64,000 nucleotides of DNA, taken from the NCBI RefSeq assembly GCF_018596315.1, contig NZ_JAHEAG010000022.1:62001-126000 (forward strand), read 5' to 3'. The notes beneath the pieces were generated by a model. The model ran no database searches and was not told where the DNA came from. It saw only the letters and a list, made by a program, of their open reading frames with translations. Positions 16,106 to 24,531 of this stretch are shown piece after piece. How positions within the stretch are numbered: the stretch's first letter is position 1; each line of letters begins with the position of its first letter. Made by a program: the position numbers and the translations under genes. Source of the DNA: Bradyrhizobium sp. SRL28 (lineage in GTDB: Bacteria; Pseudomonadota; Alphaproteobacteria; Rhizobiales; Xanthobacteraceae).

Positions 16106-17719
16106 TCAGTTCAAACCGGATGCGCGCGACAGCGCCGCATCGATGGCCGGCCGCGAGGGCTTGCGGAAACGCGCCGCCACATAGCCATCCGGCCGCAACA
16201 AATAGGCGGTGCCGGGCTCGGCGTCATAACGTTTGGCGGCAAACCCTTGCGGGTCCGCAAAGCCATTCTCGCCACCGACGCGGATCGTGCCGATGCCTTC
16301 CGGCGCATCGGCCACCGCGCCATTGCCAAACTCCAGCAACGTGAACCGCGTTCCCTGCCCGATGAAGGCCTCGGTCAGGAAGGAGGAGCGGCCGTCACGC
16401 CCTGTGACCGGCGCATCAAGCATCGACGCGCCCGGCCGCGGGCCGCCGCGCCACGCATCGCTATCGGCAGTCGACAGCGGCGTCTCATAGACTGACGGCA
16501 CCGACAGCCGCCCGCCATTGACCATGCGCTTGCCGAATTCGGTTTCCTTCGCGAGCGACAATACCGCCTGGCGCAGCCGCGCCTCCTGTCGTGTCACCGG
16601 CGCCATAAAGTCGGTCGAGCGGGTGGATTCGCGGATGTTCTCGTCCGCCGCCGCACTGCGCTCGGTATGATAGCTGTCGATGAGGGTCTCGGGTGATGTC
16701 GCGCGCAGCACGCGGTCGAGCTTCCACGCGATGTTCTCGGCATCTTCAAGCCCGGAATTGGCGCCGCGGGCGCCGAACGGCGAGACCTGGTGCGCCGCAT
16801 CGCCCGCAAAGATGACGCGGCCATGGATGAACCTGTCCATGCGCCGGCACTGGAATTTGTACAGCGATATCCACTCGAAATCGAACTTGTCGTGTCCGAG
16901 CATGCGCGCGATGCGCGGCCGCACGTTTTCCGGCAGCTTTTCGATTGCGGGATCGGCATGCCGGCTGAGCTGCAGGTCGATCCGCCAGATGTCGTCCGGC
17001 TGCTTGTGCAACAGCGCGGAGCGTCCGGCATGGAATGGCGGATCGAACCAGAACCAGCGCTCGGTCGGAAACGCGGCCGTCATCTTGACGTCGGCGATCA
17101 GGAACTGATCCTCGAATACTTGCCCTGCGAATTCCGCACCCACCATCTGCCGCAGCGAGGATCGGGCGCCGTCGCAGGCAACGACGTATTGCGCATTCAG
17201 CCGATAGGGACCGTCAGGCGTCTGGATCGTCAGCAGCACATAATCGTTGCGCGGCTCGAGTCCCGTCACCTTGTTGCGCCAGCGCAGATCAATAGCAGGG
17301 AGTTCGCCGACGCGATCGACGAGATAGGCCTCCGCATAGAATTGCTGCAGGTTGATGAAAGCCGGCCGCTTGTGGCCCTGCTCGGGCAGCAGGTTGAACT
17401 GGTAGAGCTGCTGCTCGCCGTGAAAAATCTTGCCGACGCTCCACACCACGCCCTTGTCGACCATGCGCTGGCCGATGCCGAGCCGGTCCCAGAATTCGAG
17501 CGAGCGTTTTGAGAAGCAGATCGCCCGCGAGCCCTCGCCGATGCGGTCGGCGTCGTCGAGCAGCACCACGGATTGGCCGCGTTGCGCCAGGTCGATCGCC
17601 AATGACAGCCCCACGGGACCAGCGCCGACCACGACGATCGGATGCTCAGCCAGGTTCGCACCCGCCCGATCCTGATCGGGGTGGCGGCGATAGCCGAACT
17701 GGGTTTTAGTCTGCGCCAT
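16106..17719 (-). CDS. FAD-dependent aromatic-ring monooxygenase (class A flavoprotein)
   Basis: The 537-residue enzyme resembles 3-(3-hydroxyphenyl)propionate-type hydroxylases. It has the dinucleotide-binding GxGxxG motif (VVVGAGPVGLSLAIDLA, about 28-44), the ACDGARSSLR motif shared by FAD and NAD(P)H binding, and the FAD ribityl motif IFAGDAAHQVSPFGARG, followed by a thioredoxin-like C-terminal region. It would hydroxylate a phenolic substrate using NAD(P)H and O2. It is the first gene of the leftward operon that ends with hmgA and fahA, so its product may feed homogentisate (inference). It is divergent from a MarR regulator. Confidence 0.9.
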   Translation of the reverse strand: MAQTKTQFGYRRHPDQDRAGANLAEHPIVVVGAGPVGLSLAIDLAQRGQSVVLLDDADRIGEGSRAICFSKRSLEFWDRLGIGQRMVDKGVVWSVGKIFHGEQQLYQFNLLPEQGHKRPAFINLQQFYAEAYLVDRVGELPAIDLRWRNKVTGLEPRNDYVLLTIQTPDGPYRLNAQYVVACDGARSSLRQMVGAEFAGQVFEDQFLIADVKMTAAFPTERWFWFDPPFHAGRSALLHKQPDDIWRIDLQLSRHADPAIEKLPENVRPRIARMLGHDKFDFEWISLYKFQCRRMDRFIHGRVIFAGDAAHQVSPFGARGANSGLEDAENIAWKLDRVLRATSPETLIDSYHTERSAAADENIRESTRSTDFMAPVTRQEARLRQAVLSLAKETEFGKRMVNGGRLSVPSVYETPLSTADSDAWRGGPRPGASMLDAPVTGRDGRSSFLTEAFIGQGTRFTLLEFGNGAVADAPEGIGTIRVGGENGFADPQGFAAKRYDAEPGTAYLLRPDGYVAARFRKPSRPAIDAALSRASGLN

Positions 17720-17766
17720 GCGGGCTCAACCCCGTGACTAGCCAAGGGCGTGCGACCCTGCTAAAT

Positions 17767-17784
17767 TAGTCGCATCTGCAACTA
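17767..17784. promoter_or_regulatory. Candidate MarR operator between the hmg operon and its regulator
   Basis: TAGTCGCATCTGCAACTA is an 18-base imperfect palindrome (14 of 18 positions symmetrical; half-site TAGTYGCA). It lies about 50 bases from both divergent starts, the usual place and length for a MarR-dimer site. Confidence 0.55.
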
Positions 17785-17831
17785 TCTTAAACCCCGTGCC
17801 GGGTCCGGCGTCAACTCAAATTGGAGCGATT

Positions 17832-18371
17832 TTGCCAAAAGCGTCTTCCAGCGAAGTGGCTGCCGGCCCGCGAGAAGAGAGCGCGTCGAAGCGCAGCGCC
17901 AGGCTGGACCTGTTCGGATTCGTACCGTTCCGGCTGAACCGGCTCGCGGCCGAGGTCAGTTCGGCGCTCTCGGTCGAGTATGCGACGCGCTACGGGCTCG
18001 ACATTCCGGAATGGCGCGTGCTGGCAACGCTCGGCTTCCGCCACGATGCCTGCAGCGCGCAATATATCGCGCAATGCACCCGTACCCATAAATCCACCAT
18101 CAGTCGCGCGGTCACGTCGCTGATGAAGCGGCAGATCGTCGAGCGCGTCGAGAACGAGGACGACCGCCGTGAATTCCGCCTGCGCCTGACGCGCAAGGGC
18201 GTAACGCTTTACGAAGAACTGATCCCGCGCCTGTTGCGCAAGGAGCAGGAAATCCTGTCATCCCTCTCCGCGCAGGAGCGGCGCGATTTCGCGCGGCTGC
18301 TCGGCAAGATCGAGCAAAGCCTCGAACTGGTGCAGACCAGCGAAGAGGCGGACGCGAAGGAAGCGTACTAA
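17832..18371 (+). CDS. MarR family transcriptional regulator
   Basis: The product of about 179 residues has the MarR winged-helix core: dimerisation helices around FRLNRLAAEVSSAL, helix-turn-helix with AQYIAQCTRTHKSTISRAVTSL, and the wing VENEDDRREFRLRLTRKG. It is divergent from the FAD monooxygenase/hmgA operon and likely represses it until an aromatic ligand binds (inference). The TTG at 17832 is preferred because GGAG lies just upstream; a GTG at 17796 gives a 12-residue longer form without a visible ribosome-binding site. Confidence 0.88.
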   Translation: MPKASSSEVAAGPREESASKRSARLDLFGFVPFRLNRLAAEVSSALSVEYATRYGLDIPEWRVLATLGFRHDACSAQYIAQCTRTHKSTISRAVTSLMKRQIVERVENEDDRREFRLRLTRKGVTLYEELIPRLLRKEQEILSSLSAQERRDFARLLGKIEQSLELVQTSEEADAKEAY

Positions 18372-18380
18372 GCTCCCTCC

Positions 18381-18494
18381 CCGTCATTGCCTGCGACAAA
18401 CGCGGAGCGTTTGCGCAAGGGAGCAACGCGACGAAGCAATCCATGCCTCCACAAGTGGAGATATGGATTGCTTCGCTTCGCTCGCAATGACGGG
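18381..18494. repeat. Intergenic palindromic repeat, type D
   Basis: CCGTCATTGCCTGCGACAAA at the left and TCGCTCGCAATGACGGGG at the right are inverted arms, with a central pair GCAATCCAT / ATGGATTGC. The same family lies at 56858 with a half copy at 45410. It separates the convergent MarR and RidA genes. Confidence 0.85.
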
Positions 18495-18549
18495 GAGACG
18501 GCCGCGCCCTCCTCATCGAGATCGGATGCGACGGAGCCTGCTCGCCGGC

Positions 18550-18894
18550 TCACTTCACTGCCGTCACCACGATCTCCACGATATGCGGCGGTTCGAGATC
18601 GACGCCGATGCAGGCGCGCATCGGCGGATTCTTGGTATCGACCCATTCGTCCCAGGCGCGGTTCATCTCGCCCTTGCGTTTGATGTCGGTGATATAGACG
18701 ATGGCCGAGAGGATTTTGCTCTTGTCCGTGCCGCACAGCGCGAGGCTTTCGTCGATTCGGGCGAGCGCTTTTGCACTCTGCTCGTACATCGACGAGCTGA
18801 CCGGATCGGGCGCGACCGCCACCGTGAAAACCAGATCATCGTGAGCGACGGCGCGGCTGCGGGTGGGCGTGAGCCCGGCAAAGCGAGTGATCAT
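18550..18894 (-). CDS. RidA family (YjgF/YER057c/UK114) protein
   Basis: A 114-residue RidA-type trimer subunit, with SSSMYEQSAKALARIDESL, ILSAIVYITDIK and the C-terminal PPMRACIGV.LEPP.IVEI block. The conserved Arg of this block is the imine/enamine-binding residue in true RidA. These proteins hydrolyse reactive enamines or act on related carbonyl compounds. It is the last gene of a leftward operon after a dehydrogenase (18-base gap) and a lactonase-like hydrolase, so it may serve a specific catabolic route rather than housekeeping. Confidence 0.92.
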   Translation of the reverse strand: MITRFAGLTPTRSRAVAHDDLVFTVAVAPDPVSSSMYEQSAKALARIDESLALCGTDKSKILSAIVYITDIKRKGEMNRAWDEWVDTKNPPMRACIGVDLEPPHIVEIVVTAVK

Positions 18895-18912
18895 GGCTGT
18901 CTCCGTTTAGGT

Positions 18913-19803
18913 CTAGGCTCTGTTGCGGCCACCAATATGCTTCGCAATGACAGGAAAATAATTGTCCCCCGAACCGGCATCGATGGCTTCCTGCAACACC
19001 GTGCCGATCAGCTCCGCGCCGCGAATTTTGATGCCGGCGTCGGACGCCAGCTCCAGCGCATAGGAAAGGTCCTTCAGCGCATATTCGGTCGAGAACGCGC
19101 GCTCCGGAAAATTGCCCGGCACGATCGCCTTCATGCCGTGATTGCGTAGTGCAAAGCTGTCGGCCGAGCCCTTGGAAAGCGTATCGAGCAGCAGCTTCGG
19201 ATCGACGCCATTATGTTTTGCGACCGCAACCGCTTCGGCCAGAGCATTGACGGTTTCGAACAGCACCATGTTGTTGAGAATTTTGGTGACCTGCCCCGCG
19301 CCGACCTCGCCGCAATGGGTGACGTCGGTCGCAAAGCAGCGGATCAGTGGCTCGATATCGGCGTAAAGCGCCGATGTCGCTCCAACCATCACGCTGAGCG
19401 TGCCGTCCTGCGCCGCCTGACGCGTGCGCGCGATCGGCGCATCGGCCCAGGCTGCGCCTTTGGCCTGCAACTGCCCGGCAAAGTCGCGGGTCTGGCTGAC
19501 CGACGACGTGCCGAGATCAACGATGACCTGCCCGCTCCTGACGTTCTTGAGAATGCCATCCCCCTCGAACACCGCGCGAACATGTTTGGCGCTGGGCAGG
19601 CACAGGAACAGCAGATCGCTTTGCGTGATCACGTAGGCAGCGGAGCCCGCAATCTCGACGCCCTCTTCCCGCAGCCGCGCCAATGGCTCCGGCGACAGAT
19701 CAAAGGCAAGGACGCGCTTGCCGCTCTTCTTCACGAGATTGCGGCAGATCGGCTCGCCCATCACGCCGAGGCCGATGAAGCCGATCGTCTTGTACGCCGA
19801 CAT
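18913..19803 (-). CDS. NAD(P)-dependent beta-hydroxyacid dehydrogenase family protein
   Basis: The 296-residue product belongs to the 3-hydroxyisobutyrate/6-phosphogluconate dehydrogenase family. The Rossmann motif GFIGLGVMGEPICRNL is at residues 8-23; the substrate-side block WADAPIARTRQAAQDGTLSVMVGA corresponds to the usual DAPVSGG region but with ARTR, a departure from the family; the catalytic Lys lies in GAGQVTKILNNM. It would oxidise a 3-hydroxyacid or reduce the matching semialdehyde. It lies 12 bases after the lactonase-like gene and 18 before RidA, in one operon. Confidence 0.9.
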   Translation of the reverse strand: MSAYKTIGFIGLGVMGEPICRNLVKKSGKRVLAFDLSPEPLARLREEGVEIAGSAAYVITQSDLLFLCLPSAKHVRAVFEGDGILKNVRSGQVIVDLGTSSVSQTRDFAGQLQAKGAAWADAPIARTRQAAQDGTLSVMVGATSALYADIEPLIRCFATDVTHCGEVGAGQVTKILNNMVLFETVNALAEAVAVAKHNGVDPKLLLDTLSKGSADSFALRNHGMKAIVPGNFPERAFSTEYALKDLSYALELASDAGIKIRGAELIGTVLQEAIDAGSGDNYFPVIAKHIGGRNRA

Positions 19804-19815
19804 CGCGACCGCCTG

Positions 19816-20631
19816 TTATTTCACGAACGATCGCGACGGCGCCAGATGGAGCGCGAACGCATCGACCTTGTCGCTGGCACGCGGATAGATCTCGCTCACG
19901 ATCGGATCATGGCCGGGGATGAAACGGTCGGGATGGCCGGCCAGCCGCTCGACGATTTCCCAGCCCTGCGCCATGTCGCCGACATTGTAGACGATCGGAA
20001 ACGGACTGCGCTTCTGCAGGTTGGCGTAGTAATGCGCCGCGTCCGACGCCAGCACCACCGGCCCGCGCGCGGTTTCCACGCGCACCACCTGCAGGCCATC
20101 GGAGTGGCCGCCGACGCGATGCACCGTCACGCCGGGGGCGATTTCGCCGTCGCCGGAATGAAAGGTGACGCGCTCGCCATAGACATGGCGCACCATCGTG
20201 GTGACGTGCTCGACCGAAAACGGATGCCGCAGCATGCCGTTGCACATGCAGCGCCCGGTCGCGTAGCTCATCTCGCGGTCCTGCAGATGAAACCGCGCGT
20301 TCGGGAAACGATCGAGATTGCCGGCGTGGTCGTAGTGCAAATGGGTGACGATCACGTCGCGAATCGTGTCGGCCGCAACGCCGAAATTCGCCAGCGCGTC
20401 TACCGGATTGAGCGTGAGCTTGCGCGAGCGCGCCTTCGCCTCTTCGGCATTGAAGCCGGTGTCGACCAGGATGTCGCGGCCGCCCCCTCGGATCAGCCAG
20501 ACGAAATAATCCAGATCCTGCGCCGTGGTCTCATGCGGATCGGGGATCAGAAAGTTCAAATTGGGGGTGCGCGGCGACATCGTCGCATAGCGCAGCGCGT
20601 AGATTTCGTAGGCATTTCCCATCGGTGTCAC
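19816..20631 (-). CDS. AHL-lactonase-like metallo-beta-lactamase family hydrolase
   Basis: The 271-residue protein keeps a full HLHYDH motif (H97, H99, D101, H102), GHSDG for the next His, the bridging Asp in LASDAAHYYAN and GHDP near the C-terminus. This matches the AttM/AiiA group of N-acyl-homoserine lactonases. In this operon (with a hydroxyacid dehydrogenase and RidA) it could equally open a catabolic lactone, as AttM does for gamma-butyrolactone in Agrobacterium. Its start is 112 bases from a perfect Crp-type box. Confidence 0.88.
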   Translation of the reverse strand: MTPMGNAYEIYALRYATMSPRTPNLNFLIPDPHETTAQDLDYFVWLIRGGGRDILVDTGFNAEEAKARSRKLTLNPVDALANFGVAADTIRDVIVTHLHYDHAGNLDRFPNARFHLQDREMSYATGRCMCNGMLRHPFSVEHVTTMVRHVYGERVTFHSGDGEIAPGVTVHRVGGHSDGLQVVRVETARGPVVLASDAAHYYANLQKRSPFPIVYNVGDMAQGWEIVERLAGHPDRFIPGHDPIVSEIYPRASDKVDAFALHLAPSRSFVK

Positions 20632-20742
20632 TTTTTCTTTTCTTGGATGTTTGGATTGGCCGATCCCGGCAACAAGCCATTGTCATCCGCAAAGGTCAAA
20701 CGCGGTGCGCGAATGGCAGCCGCGTGACAATGCAGAAGGCTA

Positions 20743-20758
20743 TGTGAGAGGCATCACA
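20743..20758. promoter_or_regulatory. Perfect Crp-type box
   Basis: TGTGA-GAGGCA-TCACA matches the TGTGA-N6-TCACA consensus exactly. It lies 112 bases before the lactonase-like operon start and about 394 before the caspase-like gene, so the leftward operon is the nearer target. Confidence 0.6.
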
Positions 20759-20832
20759 TTACCACCCGCGAAAGTGGTGACCCAGCATTTGCGGACGGCC
20801 GCGATAGAACTGACAGGCCGCAGCGCAGCGTA

Positions 20833-20861
20833 CTGGATACCCGCTTTCGCGGGGTATGACG
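20833..20861. repeat. Short inverted repeat in the 20632-21151 gap
   Basis: GGATACCCGCTTTCGCGGGGTATGAC folds into a hairpin (ATACCCGC / GCGGGGTAT); this motif is a common intergenic repeat in Bradyrhizobium (from memory). The 520-base gap otherwise holds the Crp box at 20743 and no supported gene, although one frame stays open across it. Confidence 0.5.
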
Positions 20862-21151
20862 GTCATGTCGGGATGCGAAGCCGGGGATATGCGCGCACGG
20901 TTGTCGGCCTGATCGGAACCGTAACCCGGCCAAACCGCAAGCTGTGGTTCTGTCGCAACGGACGCTTTTATTCCGGTCATCCGCCCCGGCCCTGTAGCGG
21001 TCAATTGTCGCAATTAGTGACGAGATCGCAAGCAGTTGACGGGCTGCGGGCGCGGTTTGATAATGCCGAAAGCGTAGAGTATGGTCGCCGCGGCGCGAGC
21101 TGGCATCGGCGCTATTTTGGCTGGACTGCCGTGATCTGGACTGCCGACATT

Positions 21152-22624
21152 ATGAAAATCCGCCTCGCATTACTCCTCACATTGTTTTTTTCAGTCGCGT
21201 CGGTAGCCCCGTCGTTCGCAGCCGGTGAGCGCTATGCGCTGGTGATCGGCAACGCGAAATATCCGGACGCCGAGGCGCCGCTGAAGGAGCCGATCAACGA
21301 TGCGCGCGACATCGCCGAAGAGCTCAAGCGCGACGGCTTCAATGTCGATATCGGCGAGAACCTGACCGGCGAGCAGATGCGCCGCGCCTTCGAGCGCCTG
21401 TATGGCAAGATCAAGCCGGGCTCCGTCGCGCTGATATTCTTCTCCGGCTTTGGCGTGCAATCGAGCCGCCAGAGCTACATGATCCCCGTCGATGCCCAGA
21501 TCTGGACCGAGCCGGACGTCCGCCGTGACGGTTTCAGCCTCGAGACCGTGCTGGGGGAGATCAACAGCCGCGGCGCCGGCGTCAAGATCGCGCTGATCGA
21601 TGCCTCCAGGCGCAATCCGTTCGAACGCCGGTTCCGCAGCTTTTCCGCCGGCCTTGCGCCGGTGATTGCGCCGAACGGCACACTGGTAATGTATTCGGCT
21701 GCGCTCTCGTCCGTCGTTTCCGACAATGGCAGCGACCGCAGCCTGTTCGTCAAAGAACTGCTGAAGGAAATCCGCACCCCAGATTTGATGGCGGAAGAAA
21801 CGCTGAATCGCACCCGAGTCGGCGTGACCCGCGCCTCGCGCCAGGAACAGGTGCCGTGGATTTCGTCGTCGCTGGCCGAGGATTTCTCCTTCATCCCCAG
21901 CGGCTCAGGCCCGCGGCCGACGACCCCGCCGCCGCCTCCGGTGGCCACGGCGCCCACGCCGCCACCTGCTGCGGCTCCTACGCCCGCGCCCGCACCCGCC
22001 CCGGTGGCCGCACCGGCACCTCCGTCTCCGCCGCCTGCGGCGTCAAAACCGGTTGAAGCCGCAATTCCCCCGCCCCCGCCACCGGCCAAGCCGGTCGAGA
22101 GCCCCAGCCCGACCGTGCTCGCGCTTGCCGACGATCCGACCATCAAGAGCCTGACCACCAAGCTCAACGACAATCCGGACGATGCAGCCGCGCTGTACCG
22201 GCGCGGGCAGGTCTATGCGAGCAAGGGCGCCTACGAACTCGCCATCAAGGACTTCAACAATTCGCTGCGGCTGAACCCGAAGGATGTGGAAGCCTTCAAC
22301 AACCGCTGCTGGGCGCGGACGGTGATCGGCGACCTGCAGGCGGCCCTGAAGGATTGCAACGAGGCGCTGCGGCTGCGACCCAATTTCGTCGATGCGCTCG
22401 ACAGCCGCGGCCTCGTCAATCTGAAGAGCGGCCAGAACAAGAATGCAATTGCTGATTTCGATGCCGCTCTCAAGATCAACCCGAGATTGACGTCGTCGCT
22501 GTACGGTCGCGGGCTTGCCAAGAAGCGCAACGGCTCGATTTCGGAAGGCGACCTGGATATTAACAACGCGAAGGCGATGGACCCCAATATCGTCAAGGAA
22601 TTCGCCGATTACGGGGTGCAGTGA
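21152..22624 (+). CDS. Secreted caspase-fold (pseudo-protease) protein with Pro-rich linker and TPR domain
   Basis: The 490-residue product begins with a signal peptide (1-24, cut near SFAAGE). Residues about 25-245 are a caspase-like (peptidase C14) domain: ALVIGNAKYPD, INDARDIAEEL, FFSGFGVQ and LIDASRRNP. The active-site His of the usual GHG is Phe100 and the active-site Cys of DAC is Ser152, so no His-Cys dyad exists. A Pro/Ala-rich linker (about 250-330) leads to at least three tetratricopeptide repeats (about 350-470). It is probably a periplasmic binding or scaffold protein. ATG 21152 is chosen because the signal peptide starts there. A second dead copy lies at 40579-41418. Confidence 0.88.
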   Translation: MKIRLALLLTLFFSVASVAPSFAAGERYALVIGNAKYPDAEAPLKEPINDARDIAEELKRDGFNVDIGENLTGEQMRRAFERLYGKIKPGSVALIFFSGFGVQSSRQSYMIPVDAQIWTEPDVRRDGFSLETVLGEINSRGAGVKIALIDASRRNPFERRFRSFSAGLAPVIAPNGTLVMYSAALSSVVSDNGSDRSLFVKELLKEIRTPDLMAEETLNRTRVGVTRASRQEQVPWISSSLAEDFSFIPSGSGPRPTTPPPPPVATAPTPPPAAAPTPAPAPAPVAAPAPPSPPPAASKPVEAAIPPPPPPAKPVESPSPTVLALADDPTIKSLTTKLNDNPDDAAALYRRGQVYASKGAYELAIKDFNNSLRLNPKDVEAFNNRCWARTVIGDLQAALKDCNEALRLRPNFVDALDSRGLVNLKSGQNKNAIADFDAALKINPRLTSSLYGRGLAKKRNGSISEGDLDINNAKAMDPNIVKEFADYGVQ

Positions 22625-22770
22625 CGATTTTTTAGATAAAGGCTGGCGGCCACTCGAACCCTGTGGCGGGGCGTCCAGACTAAGATAAAGCAGCCAGCCG
22701 CGATCCAAGGTCCGGCGGCTCATTTGGATGACGTTGGAACCGCGTGGGAAGCCCGCAGGAGGGGACTGGA

Positions 22771-23448
22771 ATGGCAAACATCTCAGCAGCGAAAACCTTT
22801 ACCGCAATCGTCTCGGTTGCGACGCTCGGCGCTGCAATTTCCCTCAGTGCGGGAACTGCCCTGGCCCAGGACAAGAACGTCACCGAGGATCAGATCGTTC
22901 GCGCGCTGGCGCCGGAAAAGAAGCCGCTGACCCGCGGCCTTTCTACCGGACCGCAAACCGTCGTCGACCCGGCAGTAGCCGCCGCCGAGGGCAAGTTCGT
23001 CCAGAAGTTCCGCGGTCGCTCCACGCGTTCGCTTTCGACCGCTGAGCGCGAGGAGATCGCCGCCATCGTCAAGGACAAGCCGAAGATCGATCTGGAGATC
23101 AACTTCGACTACAACTCGGCCGATATCAGCGCAAAGTCGCTGCCGTCAGTTCAGGCGCTCGGCCGCGCGCTCACCAACAATGACCTCAAAGGCTCGACCT
23201 TCGTGGTGGCGGGCCACACCGATGCGGCCGGCGGCGAAGCCTATAACCAGGATCTGTCCGAGCGCCGCGCCGACGCAATCAAGCGTTATCTCGTCGACAA
23301 ATATGGCATCAACGGCACCGATCTCGTCACCGTCGGATACGGCAAGAGCAAGCTGAAGGATCCGGGCCAGCCGATGGCGGAAGTGAACCGCCGCGTCCAG
23401 GTCGTGAACATGGAAAACAAGGCCACGGCGTCGAACGCAGCCAAATAA
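22771..23448 (+). CDS. OmpA family peptidoglycan-associated protein
   Basis: The 225-residue product has a signal peptide (about 1-32, ending TALAQ) and a C-terminal OmpA-like domain (about 105-215): INFDYNSADIS, VAGHTDAAGGEAYNQDLSERRADAIKRYLV and VGYGKSKLKDP, with the Asp and Arg that bind diaminopimelate. No beta-barrel is present, so it is a periplasmic or lipoprotein-like cell-wall anchor; no lipobox Cys is seen. The start at 22771 follows GCAGGAGGGG. A strong terminator follows the gene. Confidence 0.9.
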   Translation: MANISAAKTFTAIVSVATLGAAISLSAGTALAQDKNVTEDQIVRALAPEKKPLTRGLSTGPQTVVDPAVAAAEGKFVQKFRGRSTRSLSTAEREEIAAIVKDKPKIDLEINFDYNSADISAKSLPSVQALGRALTNNDLKGSTFVVAGHTDAAGGEAYNQDLSERRADAIKRYLVDKYGINGTDLVTVGYGKSKLKDPGQPMAEVNRRVQVVNMENKATASNAAK

Positions 23449-23494
23449 GGGCGTGCAAGTAAGGGCGTGGCGCCGACCAATAGTTTCCGGCTAC

Positions 23495-23533
23495 AATACG
23501 TCCCGCAGCACCCGTGCGGGACGTATTCGTTTT
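23495..23533 (+). terminator. Rho-independent terminator after the OmpA-family gene
   Basis: AATACGTCCCGCA (23495-23507) pairs perfectly with TGCGGGACGTATT (23515-23527) around a seven-base loop, followed by CGTTTT. It separates the ompA-like gene from the RND operon. Confidence 0.85.
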
Positions 23534-23607
23534 GGGCTCCATTGCAGGTCGCCGGCCGGCCTGATGCGCCCTGTTTGATTTGACTTCCAGTCTGGATTGA
23601 TCCGGCG

Positions 23608-24531
23608 ATGAAATTCTCCGAATACCTCAAACCTGCGCTCGGCGTGGCTTTCGTCGCCGTTCTGGCGGTCGGCTATTACTGGTTCGAGCACCGTCCGCGC
23701 GCGGAAGAGAAAGTCACGCCGGGCCAAGCCACGGTGATCGTAACCAAGTCCACCAATGCCTGCTTCTCCGACATGGTGCGGGTCACCGGCTTCATCGTGC
23801 CGCGCCGCGAAGCGCAGGTCGGCGTCGATCAGGAAGGCTCCCGCGTCACCGACCTGTTCGTCAAGGAAGGTGACATGGTCACCGAAAATCAGGAACTGGC
23901 GCGCCTTACCGCGCCGCCGCAAGTGCCCGGTGCCCCCGGCGGCCGACAGGGGCCGATCTCGCTGCGTGCCCCCGCTGCCGGCCTCGTCACCGAGGTCAGG
24001 ACTGCGGTCGGCGCTCCCGCGTCGCCGCAGGCAGGCCCGATGTTCCGCATTTCCGTGAACAATGAAATCGAGCTCGAGGCCGAAGTGCCGAGCGTTCATC
24101 TGCTCAAGCTCAATCCGGGTGCTACGGTGCGCATCAGCCGTGACGACGCGCCCGATGTCGTCGGCAAGGTCCGGCAGATATCGCCGCAGATCGACCGCAA
24201 CACCCAGCTCGGCAAGGTCCGGATTTCGCTGAACAACAATCCGTCGCTCAAGGTCGGCATGTTTGCCCGCGCCAATATCGACGCCAAGCGCTCCTGCGGC
24301 GTCGCAGTGCCGCGTACCGCCATCGACCGCCTGACGCTGCAGGTCGTGAAAGGCAACACCATCGAGACGCGAAGAGTGCGCGTCGGCCTGACCTCCGAAA
24401 CCTCCACCGAAATTCTTGAAGGCCTCGACGTCGGCGAAACCGTCGTGGCCGATGCTGGCACCTCTTTGCATGACGGCGACCAGGTCAAGACCATGTTCGC
24501 CGATGAACTCGAGCGCACGCGGGCACGCTAA
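23608..24531 (+). CDS. RND efflux periplasmic adaptor (membrane fusion protein)
   Basis: The 307-residue adaptor links an RND pump to an outer-membrane channel. An N-terminal membrane helix (about 8-25) is followed by a split lipoyl domain (VTGFIVPRREAQVG.. / PISLRAPAAGLVTEV), little or no coiled-coil hairpin, a beta-barrel domain (about 150-225) and a membrane-proximal domain. It has two cysteines, C52 (NACFSDMV) and C230 (RSCGVAVP), conserved in position in the orphan adaptor at 39037-39927. Its stop overlaps the pump start (TAATG), so they are translationally coupled. Confidence 0.92.
   Translation: MKFSEYLKPALGVAFVAVLAVGYYWFEHRPRAEEKVTPGQATVIVTKSTNACFSDMVRVTGFIVPRREAQVGVDQEGSRVTDLFVKEGDMVTENQELARLTAPPQVPGAPGGRQGPISLRAPAAGLVTEVRTAVGAPASPQAGPMFRISVNNEIELEAEVPSVHLLKLNPGATVRISRDDAPDVVGKVRQISPQIDRNTQLGKVRISLNNNPSLKVGMFARANIDAKRSCGVAVPRTAIDRLTLQVVKGNTIETRRVRVGLTSETSTEILEGLDVGETVVADAGTSLHDGDQVKTMFADELERTRAR

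Noticed and set aside
20651..21151. Upstream extension of the caspase-like protein
   Set aside because: The frame is open but has no family similarity; a signal peptide begins at 21152.
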